Positions 24,746 to 34,143 of a DNA stretch of 64,000 bases are shown piece by piece. The number at the start of each line of letters is the position of its first letter. Position 1 is the stretch's first letter. Source of the stretch: Mesonia hippocampi (GTDB lineage Bacteria; Bacteroidota; Bacteroidia; Flavobacteriales; Flavobacteriaceae). The notes beneath the pieces were generated by a model that had not been told where the DNA came from, did no database searches, and saw only the letters and a program-made list of their open reading frames with translations. The translations under genes were made by a program, and so were the position numbers. The DNA lies in NCBI RefSeq assembly GCF_014197445.1, contig NZ_JACIFO010000001.1, positions 248,001 through 312,000 on the forward strand, read 5' to 3'.

Positions 24746-26554
24746 TTATCGAGATATTTGTACTTTTTTAATATAGGTGTTTCCGTTTTGTTCTAAGTGT
24801 AAGAAATATAATCCGTTTGTTAGGTTAGCGGTATTAATCCTGTTTTGTAACACTTGTTTTTTCTGTTTTACAAGACGGCCATTTATATCGTACATTTTAT
24901 AAGAGAATTTTTCTGGCTGACTTAATTCTAGGTATAAATTTTCGTTTTTAACAGGATTAGGATAAATACTAAGGCTATTTGTTGTTGTATTTGGGGTATT
25001 CATTACCGTGTAGCAAGTCCATGATAAATCGTCAATAGCAACACGATCGCTACCATTGCCTTGGCGAATACTTATTTCTACATTTCCTTCTACGTTGATA
25101 TTGTTAAGCGTAGTGGTTTCTTCTTCATTGGTGTAAGGTACATTTCCTACTAGCTGATTATTTACATAGACATCTAATGTTCCGTTACCTCCAGAAAATA
25201 TTCTTTTCGTGCTAAGGGTTAAGCTCCCGATACCATCTGGTACAGATGCCGATGTTAAACTTCCTTGCGATCCAAATTTTATGGTAATGGCTTTACTACC
25301 GTTTATATCTTGGTCTGAACGTGCTTCTGTAGCTGTCCAGCTAAAACCATTATCGCCAACCCAAGTAATATCGGTGTACGAACTTGTGTTAACATCTATC
25401 CCTTCAAAACTTTCAGCAACACATTCGCTTCCTGAAGCATTTCCTGCAAGAGTTGTTCCCGAAACAGTATTGCTTGCACCTGAAATGTTTCCTGTTGCAT
25501 CTATTGCATAAACCGTAAATTGGTATGTGGTGCTAGGGGTTAAGTTTTGTACGGTTGCAGTATTGGTACTACTTGTAGTGTAAAGTGAATTGTTTACATG
25601 TATATTATAATGTACAGCACTAGAATTATCGGTAGACGCTGTCCAGTTTAGGTTTATACTTGTAGAAGTTTCTCCAGATGCTACTAGGTTTGTAGGGGTT
25701 GTTGGAGCTTCGGTGTCGTTAGGGTCCCCACCGCCAGTCCATCTGTTTTCAGCAGGAGTTCCTCCCCAAATTATGGTGGCTAGGTAAGGATTATCTATAA
25801 ACGGATTACGGTTTCCTTGTGCGTAGGTGTTAGATGTGTTTCCGTGGTAGTTATTTCTTGCAATTTCTATGGCAGAAACAGGGTCTTCCGCATTCCATTT
25901 TAAAAATAAATCAATCATATCATCAGGTGTATTGGCATTACTGCCCACACCAACATTACTTGGTAAACAACGCGTACCGTAACGTATGTACGTATACATC
26001 ATCATACGGGCACAATCGCCTTTCCACTCGTCTCCTGGATACCAAGAGTTATTGATTCTTCTTGAATTTCCACTAGCATCTGCAAAAGGATAGTTTCCGC
26101 GATTGCTATTACGTCTTACATCTGCGGGTCTTAAATGATGAGCATCTGCACCAGGTCCTGAAGTTCCTAGGCTTGGAGTTCCTTTAGACTTTGGATATGT
26201 ATGTTCACGATTCCAATCTGTAGTGCCGCCCCCGTTGCGTGATTTTGAGCGGGTACGGTGTTCTCTAATATCGCTACTGTTATCGTTAAAGCCGTAAATT
26301 AAAATAACATTGTTGGTGTTGTTAGGGTCTTCATCTGTGATTTTTAAAGCATCCCAAACCTCATCATAGCTTAAAATATTGGAGTGCTTCTGTAGAGTTA
26401 CCGAAATAAGCTCAGCTTTTAGGGCAGTACCTGTTTTTGTAAAATCTACCGAGCTATAATAATTTTGTAAATTTGCTGGCGGTGTAACTTGAGAAAATCC
26501 TATTAGACTTATAAATAGGAATAGATTTAATAAAAAAGTTTTCATAGTATTCAT
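24746..26554 (-). CDS. Secreted endonuclease I with fibronectin III and T9SS sorting domain
   Basis: The 602-residue protein has a signal peptide (MNTMKTFLLNLFLFISLIGF) and an endonuclease I (EndoI/NucM) domain over about residues 30-265. That domain contains NREHTYPKS and GDCARMMMYTYIRYG, the family's metal and His region. A fibronectin type III domain follows (about 283-370), then a beta-sandwich region. The C-terminal 75 residues form a type A T9SS sorting domain (SIYPNPVKNENLYLEL ... GLYFLHLEQNGNTYIKKVQI). It should be exported by type IX secretion and degrade extracellular DNA or RNA. ATG codons at 26554 and 26545 are both usable. A promoter box and terminator flank it, so it is monocistronic. 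Confidence 0.92.
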   Translation of the reverse strand: MNTMKTFLLNLFLFISLIGFSQVTPPANLQNYYSSVDFTKTGTALKAELISVTLQKHSNILSYDEVWDALKITDEDPNNTNNVILIYGFNDNSSDIREHRTRSKSRNGGGTTDWNREHTYPKSKGTPSLGTSGPGADAHHLRPADVRRNSNRGNYPFADASGNSRRINNSWYPGDEWKGDCARMMMYTYIRYGTRCLPSNVGVGSNANTPDDMIDLFLKWNAEDPVSAIEIARNNYHGNTSNTYAQGNRNPFIDNPYLATIIWGGTPAENRWTGGGDPNDTEAPTTPTNLVASGETSTSINLNWTASTDNSSAVHYNIHVNNSLYTTSSTNTATVQNLTPSTTYQFTVYAIDATGNISGASNTVSGTTLAGNASGSECVAESFEGIDVNTSSYTDITWVGDNGFSWTATEARSDQDINGSKAITIKFGSQGSLTSASVPDGIGSLTLSTKRIFSGGNGTLDVYVNNQLVGNVPYTNEEETTTLNNINVEGNVEISIRQGNGSDRVAIDDLSWTCYTVMNTPNTTTNSLSIYPNPVKNENLYLELSQPEKFSYKMYDINGRLVKQKKQVLQNRINTANLTNGLYFLHLEQNGNTYIKKVQISR

Positions 26555-26571
26555 GAATTTAAAAAGGGCTG

Positions 26572-26579
26572 CAAATTTA
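26572..26579 (-). promoter_or_regulatory. Endonuclease promoter -7 box
   Basis: TAAATTTG on the minus strand matches TAnnTTTG exactly, 18-26 bases upstream of the endonuclease start. No clear TTTG -33 box was seen at the standard spacing. Confidence 0.5.
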
Positions 26580-26621
26580 CAACATTATTATTGGCTAATG
26601 TTAACCTAAGTTTAAATAAAT

Positions 26622-27836
26622 TTATTCAACCCTTTTTAATAATGCCATATAAAAGCCATCAAAACCTGTTTCTGAGGCTAGAATAGATTGATCTTTTATA
26701 AATTTAAATTTTTTTCCTTGTTCTGTTGTTAAAAATTTTTCGATTTGTAAAAAGTTTTCTGAAGGTAAAACCGAACAAGTAGCATATACTAACAAGCCGT
26801 CTTTTCTTAATATTTTAGAGTATAGCTCTAAAATTTCTGCTTGTGTTTTTTTTATGTTTTCAACAAATTCTTCGGTAAGTTTCCATTTAGAATCGGGGTT
26901 TCTTTTTAAAACGCCAAGACCACTACAAGGGGCATCAATAAGTACTCTATCTGCCGAGTTGTGTAGTTTTTTTATAACTTTGGTAGAGTCTATGTGGCGG
27001 GTTTCAACATTATGGGCACCAGCTCGTTTAGCTCTACGCTTAAGTTCTCTTAATTTACCAGCATAAATGTCTAACGCGATTATTTGTCCTTTGTTTTCAG
27101 AAAGAGCTGCCAGGTGTAAAGTTTTTCCGCCTGCACCTGCGCAAGTATCTACAATACGCATTCCTGGTTCTATTTCTAAAAACGGAGCTACTAATTGAGA
27201 CGAAGCATCTTGTACCTCAAAATAGCCTTTTTTAAAAGCTTGGGTTTGAAATACATTGGCTCTTTTTTCTAGGATTAAAGCAGATGGGTATTTTTTTGAT
27301 GTTTTTGTATAAATAGCTTCTTGTTCTAAAGCTTTTTTAAGCTGAGGAACAGTAATTTTTAAAGTATTAACCCTTAAAATTACGTCAGCTTGTTGGTTTT
27401 GGGCTTCAATTTCTTTTTCCCATTTTTTCTCTCCTAACTCTTTTACTCCTAACTCGTCTAGCCAATTTGGGATAGATTCTCGGTAAACACGTTCTTTACT
27501 TAACGTATCAAATTTTCCTTTAATGCGTCGTGTAGGTGTATTTTCGAATTGAGGCCATTCTGGAAGTTTTATACCTTTTAATGTAGCCCAAACCGCAAAG
27601 ACTTTAAATAACTCTTCTCTAGAAAAAGGAGCTTTAACTTCGGCAATACTAGTGTAAAGTCTTTTCCAGCGTACAATTTCATAAGTGGTTTCGGCTATAA
27701 AATTACGATCGCGTGCGCCCCAACGCTTATCGCGTTTTAGGGTTAACGAAATTTCTTTATCGGCATAACGCTCTTCATTAAAAATAAGATGTAGGGTGTC
27801 TACAACGGCAAAAACTAAATTTCTATGTAAAATCAT
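26622..27836 (-). CDS. rsmB: 16S rRNA m5C967-type methyltransferase
   Basis: This 404-residue RsmB/NOP-family enzyme has an N-terminal NusB-like RNA-binding region (to about residue 130) and a C-terminal SAM-dependent domain. The SAM loop is DTCAGAGGKTLHLAAL. The two catalytic cysteines are present, Cys304 in DAPCSGLG and Cys354 in ATCSVLPSEN, so methylation of a cytosine at C5 in rRNA is expected. The family assignment is strong; the exact target base is not visible, and the related RsmF/YebU type is the main alternative. The gene is divergent from the propeller lipoprotein gene. Confidence 0.85.
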   Translation of the reverse strand: MILHRNLVFAVVDTLHLIFNEERYADKEISLTLKRDKRWGARDRNFIAETTYEIVRWKRLYTSIAEVKAPFSREELFKVFAVWATLKGIKLPEWPQFENTPTRRIKGKFDTLSKERVYRESIPNWLDELGVKELGEKKWEKEIEAQNQQADVILRVNTLKITVPQLKKALEQEAIYTKTSKKYPSALILEKRANVFQTQAFKKGYFEVQDASSQLVAPFLEIEPGMRIVDTCAGAGGKTLHLAALSENKGQIIALDIYAGKLRELKRRAKRAGAHNVETRHIDSTKVIKKLHNSADRVLIDAPCSGLGVLKRNPDSKWKLTEEFVENIKKTQAEILELYSKILRKDGLLVYATCSVLPSENFLQIEKFLTTEQGKKFKFIKDQSILASETGFDGFYMALLKRVE

Positions 27837-27856
27837 ATAAATAAATCCTAAACTAG

Positions 27857-27864
27857 CAAAGCTA
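27857..27864 (-). promoter_or_regulatory. rsmB promoter -7 box
   Basis: TAGCTTTG on the minus strand matches TAnnTTTG and lies 21 bases upstream of the rsmB start. It is back to back with the box of the divergent gene at 27890. Confidence 0.45.
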
Positions 27865-27889
27865 CATATTTTAATTACAGAAATGGTCT

Positions 27890-27897
27890 TATATTTG
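27890..27897 (+). promoter_or_regulatory. Promoter -7 box of the propeller lipoprotein gene
   Basis: TATATTTG matches TAnnTTTG. It lies 21 bases before the ATG at 27918, which would give a leader of only about 14 bases. No -33 TTTG was found at the expected distance. Confidence 0.5.
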
Positions 27898-27917
27898 AGC
27901 TAAATTCTAAATTGCTT

Positions 27918-28994
27918 ATGAAAAAAATTACTTTTGTTATTTTTTTATCGGTTATTATTATTGGCTGTGTAAATATTACTTCTAAAGAAATTAAATCGCC
28001 AGCCTATAAGGCCGTAAAGGTAGAAACTGTTTTTGAAAGCCCTATAAGCATTAGAGCGCTAGATGTTACGCCAGACTATTTGTTGTTTAGCGGAAGCCAA
28101 GGGAGGTTTGGGTATATTCACACCACCGACCATTCTTTAGCTTATATAGGAACGGTTTCTGAAGATGGTAGCCTTCCAGATTTTAGAGCTTTAGCCAAAA
28201 ACAATCAGGCAGATTTTATATTATCTGCAGGAAATCCAAGTTTTTTATATAAAGTAAATTATTTAGGGAAACGCAAAATGGTATACAAGGAAACAGGAGA
28301 CAACGTATTTTATAACGCCATGGCTTTTTGGAATACAAACGAAGGAATAGCTGTGGGAGACCCTACTAATGGCTGTATGTCTGTAATTATTACGAAAGAT
28401 GGGGGAGACTCTTGGGTAAAAGTACCTTGCCATAAATTGCCCGATGCCTTACCAGGAGAAGTAGGTTTTGCAGCCAGTAATACCAATATCGTAATACAAG
28501 GAAATAAAGCTTGGTTTATTTCTGGAGGAAAAACAAAATCTAGAGTTTATTATACAGAAGATAAAGGAGATAGTTGGGAAGCTTATAACACACCAATTCT
28601 AAGAGGAAATGAGTCTAGTGGCGCTTACTCTATAGATTTTTATGATGAAAATCGTGGCTTTATTGTAGGGGGCGATTTTAGTAAACCTGAAGAAAATAGA
28701 GCAAATAAAGCCATTACAATAGATGGTGGTAAAACATGGAATTTGATTGCGAGTGGTACAAACCCTGGTTATAAAAGTTGTGTAAAATATGTGCCCAATA
28801 GTGAAGGGAGAGAGTTAGTTGCTGTGGGAAAAACAGGAATTTCTTATAGTAGTAATTATGGGAACAGTTGGAAAAAGTTAAGCGAAGAAGGTTTTTATAC
28901 ATTTACATTTGTAAATGAATATACTGGATATGCCGCGGGAAATGGAAAAATAGCTAAAATTACTTTTTTAGAAGAAGAAAAAGCAGTGGAGTAG
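27918..28994 (+). CDS. Beta-propeller lipoprotein (Ycf48-like)
   Basis: The 358-residue product begins MKKITFVIFLSVIIIGCVN, with lipobox IIGC, so it is probably lipid-anchored in the envelope. The mature part has repeating propeller blades with ITKDGGDSWVKV, YTEDKGDSWEAY and ITIDGGKTWNLI, the BNR/Ycf48 (photosystem II stability factor-like) pattern. Homologues in flavobacteria are often labelled oxidoreductase, but no cofactor-binding motif is visible. A longer reading frame opens with TTG at 27912, but the ATG at 27918 gives a standard signal peptide. The function is unknown, and it is a single-gene unit facing rsmB. Confidence 0.78.
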   Translation: MKKITFVIFLSVIIIGCVNITSKEIKSPAYKAVKVETVFESPISIRALDVTPDYLLFSGSQGRFGYIHTTDHSLAYIGTVSEDGSLPDFRALAKNNQADFILSAGNPSFLYKVNYLGKRKMVYKETGDNVFYNAMAFWNTNEGIAVGDPTNGCMSVIITKDGGDSWVKVPCHKLPDALPGEVGFAASNTNIVIQGNKAWFISGGKTKSRVYYTEDKGDSWEAYNTPILRGNESSGAYSIDFYDENRGFIVGGDFSKPEENRANKAITIDGGKTWNLIASGTNPGYKSCVKYVPNSEGRELVAVGKTGISYSSNYGNSWKKLSEEGFYTFTFVNEYTGYAAGNGKIAKITFLEEEKAVE

Positions 28995-29015
28995 TCTAGT
29001 GATAAGGTTTAGCGT

Positions 29016-29438
29016 TTACTTTTTATTTTTGTATTCTTCAAATAGCATGATATGAAAATCTCTTTGTGCTTTTTTTAGTTGCAGTATTTTTTTTGCTGAC
29101 AATATATCTTTTAATTCTGTTATAAATTGTTTTTTTAAGTGCGCTTTTTCATCTTTATAAGCTACATAAGCAGTTAAAATTTCATCGGTTTCTGTAGGGC
29201 TAAGCTCGGATAGGGTTTCTAACCCGTTTTTTACATAACACCATTGGTTTTCATACAAACTATCATGTAATTTCTCGTATTTATTATGCAAGGGCCAAAA
29301 TTTTTCAGCCTCTGATGGGGAAAGTGATAAAGCCTCTGTATAAAAAGCGGTACGTAAACTTTTAATTTGATCGTCGCTTACTTGTGCTTGCGTATTTATG
29401 CAAGTAAAAAATATTAAGAGAAAAAATAAAGTTTTCAT
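29016..29438 (-). CDS. Periplasmic sensor-like partner of the ECF sigma factor
   Basis: The 140-residue protein has a signal peptide (MKTLFFLLIFFTCINTQAQ) and a helical body rich in Glu and Lys, with a WPLHNKYEKLHDSLYE block. Proteins of this type in flavobacteria are annotated as sensors of ECF-type sigma factors and resemble Spy/CpxP-like stress proteins. It is the third gene after the sigma factor and the membrane protein, 12 bases downstream of the latter. A role in sensing envelope stress is inferred from gene order and localisation; no ligand site is visible. Confidence 0.68.
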   Translation of the reverse strand: MKTLFFLLIFFTCINTQAQVSDDQIKSLRTAFYTEALSLSPSEAEKFWPLHNKYEKLHDSLYENQWCYVKNGLETLSELSPTETDEILTAYVAYKDEKAHLKKQFITELKDILSAKKILQLKKAQRDFHIMLFEEYKNKK

Positions 29439-29450
29439 AGCGTTGTAAGG

Positions 29451-29945
29451 TTAGTTCTCTAAAAGCATAGAAATTTCAGTGTTTTCCGAAAGGTATTGCT
29501 CTATGCTTTCTGGATTTATTTGGTTTAATTTTTCTGATATTCTCTCAGGAATATCGGTAGTATAATCTATAGGTAGGTATTCCAAATCAATACCGTTTTG
29601 TTCAAAATAAAGGTCTATTTCTGTTTTCGATAACTCCTCTTGATAAGCGTAATTTTGTTGTGTTTGTTTTATAATCCAAAGACTAAAAACCAGTAAAGCC
29701 GCAATACCTACCATTTGGTAGGCTATGTTTTTTACAATAGTGTATTGCTTAGGTTGTTTTTGTTTAGGAATTTTAATGGTAAATTCTTCAAAATAATTAT
29801 CGGGAGTTTTAAAACCTGCTGCTTCTTGTGTTTTATTGTTTCGCTTAGCAACACTAGAAGATTCTACCTTAAATTCTTTAAAGTAATTTTCAGGAACTTT
29901 ATATCCGAAGCTCTTAGGCGAATATGTTGTTTGTTTCTTAGGCAT
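29451..29945 (-). CDS. Single-span membrane protein, candidate anti-sigma factor
   Basis: The 164-residue protein has a cytoplasmic N-terminus with two copies of a short motif (FGYKVPENYFKEF near residues 13-25 and FKTPDNYFEEF near 45-55), one membrane span (about residues 75-92) and an acidic periplasmic tail. It lies between an ECF sigma gene (33 bases upstream) and a periplasmic partner gene. This layout suggests an anti-sigma factor whose N-terminal repeats bind the sigma factor. It lacks a zinc-binding HxxxCxxC motif, so it is not a classical zinc anti-sigma protein. The function is inference. Confidence 0.62.
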   Translation of the reverse strand: MPKKQTTYSPKSFGYKVPENYFKEFKVESSSVAKRNNKTQEAAGFKTPDNYFEEFTIKIPKQKQPKQYTIVKNIAYQMVGIAALLVFSLWIIKQTQQNYAYQEELSKTEIDLYFEQNGIDLEYLPIDYTTDIPERISEKLNQINPESIEQYLSENTEISMLLEN

Positions 29946-29978
29946 CTTATACTTTAGACTATATTTTTTTATAAAGGT

Positions 29979-30521
29979 TTAATGGGTGATGGCTAAATAT
30001 TTTTCGATTTTTTTTGTTGCATGGTGATAATTGGCTTTTACTGTACCTTCGTTAATTTCTAGAATTTCAGCAATGTTTTTATACGTAAGGTTTTCAAAGT
30101 ATTTCATTTGGAATACTTGTTGTTGGCGTTCAGGTAAACTTGCCAGAGCTTTATGTAATTGTAGCAAGGCTTCATTGCCATCAAAATACGGGTCTGTAGC
30201 CAATTTATTGACTAAAGATACTTGTAAATGCTCATAACTTAGGTGTAAAGTTTTCGCTTTTTTTGTTAAAAAAGTCAAGCTCTCGTTGGTTGCAATGCGG
30301 TACATCCAACTGTATAACTTACTTTGTTTTTTAAATGACGAAATGTTCTTATAAACCTTTATAAAAGTATTTTGAAGAAGATCGTTTGCATCTTCATGGT
30401 TTTTAACAAGATGCCGAATATGCCAATACAAGCGTTCTTTATATAAATCTACCAAAAGGGCAAAAGCTTTTTCTTTGTGCTTAGCTTCTTGGAGTTGTTG
30501 TATAAGCGCTTCTTCGGTCAT
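29979..30521 (-). CDS. ECF-type RNA polymerase sigma factor
   Basis: The 180-residue protein has sigma region 2 (DLLQNTFIKVYKN, about residues 47-59, then KLYSWMYRIATNE) and region 4 with a helix-turn-helix (LPERQQQVFQMKY, then YKNIAEILEINEGTVKANYHH). It would direct transcription of a regulon, probably for an envelope signal, in balance with the two genes downstream. It starts ten bases after the ABC exporter gene stop, and there is no promoter box between them, so it may be transcribed from the mutase promoter at 34118 as well as its own. Confidence 0.9.
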   Translation of the reverse strand: MTEEALIQQLQEAKHKEKAFALLVDLYKERLYWHIRHLVKNHEDANDLLQNTFIKVYKNISSFKKQSKLYSWMYRIATNESLTFLTKKAKTLHLSYEHLQVSLVNKLATDPYFDGNEALLQLHKALASLPERQQQVFQMKYFENLTYKNIAEILEINEGTVKANYHHATKKIEKYLAITH

Positions 30522-30531
30522 GTTGATAGAA

Positions 30532-32358
30532 CTATTCGATAGTTTGCATTTCTACAAGATTTTTGTACGTTCCGTTTCTAGCAATTAATTCCTGGTGTTT
30601 TCCTTGCTCGATAATTCTACCATTTTTCATTACGATAATTGTATCGGCATTTTGTATGGTAGATAAACGGTGAGCAATTACAATAGAAGTACGATTTTTC
30701 ATCATGTTTTCTAAAGCATCTTGAACATATTTTTCACTCTCTGTATCAAGGGCCGATGTGGCTTCGTCTAAAATCATGATAGGAGGGTTTTTAAGTACCG
30801 CTCTTGCAATGGATAACCGCTGTTTTTGTCCGCCAGAAAGTTTGCCTCCAGCATCGCCAATATTGGTGTGAATGCCTTTAGGTAAATCTTTTACAAACTC
30901 CCAAGCGTTGGCCACTTTTAGGGCGTTAATAAGTTCTTCATCGCTAGCATTAGGTTCTCCAAGGAGCAAGTTGTTTTTGATGGTATCGTTAAACAAAATG
31001 GAGTCTTGTGTTACTAATCCCATTAAGTTACGTAACGAGTGTTTGGTAATGTTTTTTATATTTTCGCCATCAATATAGATTTCGCCTTCTGTTACGTCGT
31101 AAAATCGGGTAACTAGGTTGGCGATAGTACTTTTCCCGCTTCCAGATTGTCCTACTAATGCAACGGTTTTTCCTTTAGGAATATTTATTGTGAAATTTTT
31201 TAAAACATATTCATCCTCATATTTAAAAGAGATGTTTTTAATGCTTATTTCTTTTTCGAAATTTGATTTAACAATAGCATCGGGCTTGTCTTTTAATGGA
31301 GAATCTGTGTGTAGAATTTCTAGTACACGATCTGCCGCTGCATTTCCTGCTTTTACTTTGTAACTAGCTTTACTAATGGCTTTTGCTGGGGTTAAAATCT
31401 GATAGGCTAATGCCATATAAGAAATAAAAGCACCGCCTGTTAATGTTTTATCGATAAGTACCATACTACCACCATACCAAAGTAAAATAGCAATGGTAAC
31501 AATACCCAGAAATTCGCTTGTAGGAGAGGCTAAATTTTGACGATTTAATAAGGTGTTAGAAAAATTAAAAAATCGCTTGGTAGAAGATTCAAATTTATCA
31601 CTAAAGCTTTTTTCGGCGTTAAATCCTTTTATTACTTTTAAACCACCTAGTGTTTCTTCTAAAGTGGAAAGAAATACGCCTTGCTCGTTTTGTACTTTTG
31701 CTGAATTCTTTTTTAGACTTTTTCCTATAATTGAAATAATTAAGCCAGATACCGGAATAAAAAGAAATACAAAAATGGTAAGTTTTACCGATAGGCTAAA
31801 CATTACTATAATAGCAAACAAAATGGTTAGCGGCTCTTTAACAATAAGTTCTAGAATGGCTAACATAGAGTTTTTAACCTCGTTAACATCGCCAGAAATA
31901 CGTGCAATAATGTCTCCTTTCTTTTTTTCTGAATAATAGGATATAGGGAGTTCTAATACTTTATTGTAAATGGCATCGCGTAAATCTCGTAATACACCGT
32001 TGCGTAAAAAAGTAATATAGTAAAGTGCTAAATAGTTAAATATGTTTTTAAGTAAGAACATGCTTATAATTAGACCAATAAGGTATAATAGGGTGGTTTG
32101 TTCTCCATATTGCTGGGAGGTGTTGGTAATAAAATAGTTTAGCGAATTTTCTATGTAACTTTTAAGCCCAGAAACGCCCTCGTATATTGGTTTTTGGTAC
32201 ACTTTCTCTGCTTTGCCAAATAAAACATTTATCATGGGCATTAACGAGACCATGGCTAAGGTGCCAAATAAAGCATAGAGAATGTTGAAAAATATATTTA
32301 AATATCCATAGCGTTTATAAGGGGTAATAAATCGCCATAATTTTTTGATGTATTCCAT
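30532..32358 (-). CDS. MsbA-type ABC transporter, fused membrane and ATPase domains
   Basis: The 608-residue half-transporter has six membrane segments in the first 330 residues (first spans near 18-40 and 90-115) and a C-terminal ATPase. Walker A is GQSGSGKST (about residue 402-410), the signature LSGGQKQR (about 507), Walker B MILDEATSALD (about 527) and a switch His follows (IAHRLS). It forms a homodimer exporter; lipid A core or another lipid is the usual cargo of this group. It abuts the mutase gene with no spacer and precedes the sigma gene by ten bases. The cargo is not visible from the sequence. Confidence 0.9.
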   Translation of the reverse strand: MEYIKKLWRFITPYKRYGYLNIFFNILYALFGTLAMVSLMPMINVLFGKAEKVYQKPIYEGVSGLKSYIENSLNYFITNTSQQYGEQTTLLYLIGLIISMFLLKNIFNYLALYYITFLRNGVLRDLRDAIYNKVLELPISYYSEKKKGDIIARISGDVNEVKNSMLAILELIVKEPLTILFAIIVMFSLSVKLTIFVFLFIPVSGLIISIIGKSLKKNSAKVQNEQGVFLSTLEETLGGLKVIKGFNAEKSFSDKFESSTKRFFNFSNTLLNRQNLASPTSEFLGIVTIAILLWYGGSMVLIDKTLTGGAFISYMALAYQILTPAKAISKASYKVKAGNAAADRVLEILHTDSPLKDKPDAIVKSNFEKEISIKNISFKYEDEYVLKNFTINIPKGKTVALVGQSGSGKSTIANLVTRFYDVTEGEIYIDGENIKNITKHSLRNLMGLVTQDSILFNDTIKNNLLLGEPNASDEELINALKVANAWEFVKDLPKGIHTNIGDAGGKLSGGQKQRLSIARAVLKNPPIMILDEATSALDTESEKYVQDALENMMKNRTSIVIAHRLSTIQNADTIIVMKNGRIIEQGKHQELIARNGTYKNLVEMQTIE

Positions 32359-34077
32359 TTAGTAAGCGTTAAAAAAAGCACTTATGGCTTGTATTTTTTT
32401 AGTTAACTCATTTTGTTTTATAGCAAGCTGTTCTGTAGTGTTTACGGTGGTGTTTACACTGATGTAAAACTTTATTTTTGGTTCAGTTCCACTTGGTCTA
32501 GCAGCTATTTTTGTTCCGTCTTCTAGATAAAATATTAACACATTAGAGGAAGGAATACTTAATGCAGAGTTGGTGTTATTAGTAAGATCTTTGCGTTGAG
32601 AGGTTTGATAATCTTCTATTAGCGTGGTTTTTATTCCGTTAAAATCTAAAGGAGGATTTTCTCTTAGCTTATGCATGATGTTTTTAATTTCTTGAGCTCC
32701 CGAAATTCCTTTTTTTACTAAAGATATTAAGTGCTCTTGGTATAAGCCATGTTTTAGGTACAGTTGGTTTAGTTTATCGAGTAATGTTTTTCCTTCGGCT
32801 TTAGCTTGTGCGGCAATTTCGCAGGCTAGTAAACTGGCTGTGATGGCATCTTTATCTCGAACAAAATCGCCTACCATAAACCCGAAACTCTCTTCGCCAC
32901 CACCAATAAAGTGTTGGTTAGGGAAGTCTTTAATCATTTTTGCAATCCATTTAAAACCGGTTAAACCTAATTTACATTCTATTCCGTAATATTCGGCAAG
33001 TTTTGGCATCATAGGTGTAGATACAATGGTGCTTGCAATAAATTCATTGCCCTTAAATCCTTGTTTTTCTTGGTAGTTTTTTAAGAGGAAATCTGTCATG
33101 AGAATCATGGTTTGGTTTCCGTTAAGCAGTACTATTTCACCTTCTTTATTTCTTACGGCAATTCCTAGACGATCGCTATCGGGGTCGGTACCAATTACGA
33201 TGTCTGCATTTTTTTTATTTGCTAAGTCAATCGCCATTTCTAATGCTGCTGGTTCTTCAGGGTTTGGCGATTTTACGGTAGGAAAATTTCCGTTGGGTGT
33301 AGCTTGTTCTTCAACAATATGCAGTTGAGTATAACCTGCTTTTTCTAAAACTTTGGGTAATAAAGTAATCGATGTTCCGTGTAATGCGGTAAAAACAATA
33401 GATAAGTTTTCTTTTGTGGCTTTGTTGGTATTGAAACTGGCATTTTTTACAGATTCGGTTACAAAGGCACTATCTGTTTCTATGCCTATTTTTTGAATGT
33501 AGCTAGGTTTTGCTTCAAATTTAATTTGTGCATAGGTTAAGCTATTTATTTTTTCTATAATTTCACCATCTTGCGGTGGGACTAATTGTCCGCCATCTTT
33601 CCAATAAACTTTATAGCCATTATATTCTGGCGGGTTATGGCTTGCGGTTAATACAATTCCGCACTGGCAATTGTACTTTTTAACAGCAAAGGATAGTTCT
33701 GGCGTAGGACGTAGGTCTTCAAAAATATAGACGTTAATATTATTAGCAGAAAATACGTTGGCTACGGTATAGGCTAGTTCTTTACTATTATTTCTACAAT
33801 CGTAAGCAATAGCTATTTTTAATTCTTCGTCAGGAAATTTTTCTTTTAAATAAAGAGCAATTCCTTGTGTGTTTTTTCCTAGCGTATATTTGTTAATTCG
33901 GTTGGTGCCTACGCCCATTATTCCTCGCATACCTCCTGTACCAAAAGCAAGATTTTTATAAAAGCTATCCTCTAGTTCTTTAGGGTTAGAGGTAATTAAT
34001 TGTTTTACTTGTTCTTGCGTATGTGTATCGAATATATCGGTAAGCCATAACTTGGCTTTTTCTAAAATTTCAGTCAT
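32359..34077 (-). CDS. Phospho-sugar mutase (phosphoglucomutase/phosphomannomutase family)
   Basis: The 572-residue enzyme interconverts hexose 1- and 6-phosphates. The active-site loop TASHNPPEYNGYK contains the phosphoserine, the metal loop is DPDSDRLGI, the sugar loop GGEESFGF and the phosphate-binding loop RPSGTEPKIKF. Length and motifs fit the YhxB/PgcA-like group, which often prefers glucose 1-phosphate. It is the first gene of a minus-strand operon with the ABC exporter and the sigma factor. A promoter box lies at 34118-34125. Specificity for glucose or mannose is not determined. Confidence 0.88.
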   Translation of the reverse strand: MTEILEKAKLWLTDIFDTHTQEQVKQLITSNPKELEDSFYKNLAFGTGGMRGIMGVGTNRINKYTLGKNTQGIALYLKEKFPDEELKIAIAYDCRNNSKELAYTVANVFSANNINVYIFEDLRPTPELSFAVKKYNCQCGIVLTASHNPPEYNGYKVYWKDGGQLVPPQDGEIIEKINSLTYAQIKFEAKPSYIQKIGIETDSAFVTESVKNASFNTNKATKENLSIVFTALHGTSITLLPKVLEKAGYTQLHIVEEQATPNGNFPTVKSPNPEEPAALEMAIDLANKKNADIVIGTDPDSDRLGIAVRNKEGEIVLLNGNQTMILMTDFLLKNYQEKQGFKGNEFIASTIVSTPMMPKLAEYYGIECKLGLTGFKWIAKMIKDFPNQHFIGGGEESFGFMVGDFVRDKDAITASLLACEIAAQAKAEGKTLLDKLNQLYLKHGLYQEHLISLVKKGISGAQEIKNIMHKLRENPPLDFNGIKTTLIEDYQTSQRKDLTNNTNSALSIPSSNVLIFYLEDGTKIAARPSGTEPKIKFYISVNTTVNTTEQLAIKQNELTKKIQAISAFFNAY

Positions 34078-34117
34078 AATGTTAATATTAGTTATCTAAA
34101 TGATAAAAATAATAGTA

Positions 34118-34125
34118 CAAATTTA
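34118..34125 (-). promoter_or_regulatory. Promoter -7 box of the mutase-exporter-sigma operon
   Basis: TAAATTTG on the minus strand matches TAnnTTTG exactly and lies 41 bases upstream of the mutase start. A -33 TTTG was not found. Confidence 0.5.
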
Positions 34126-34143
34126 AGCGGAAAGGCTTATAAG

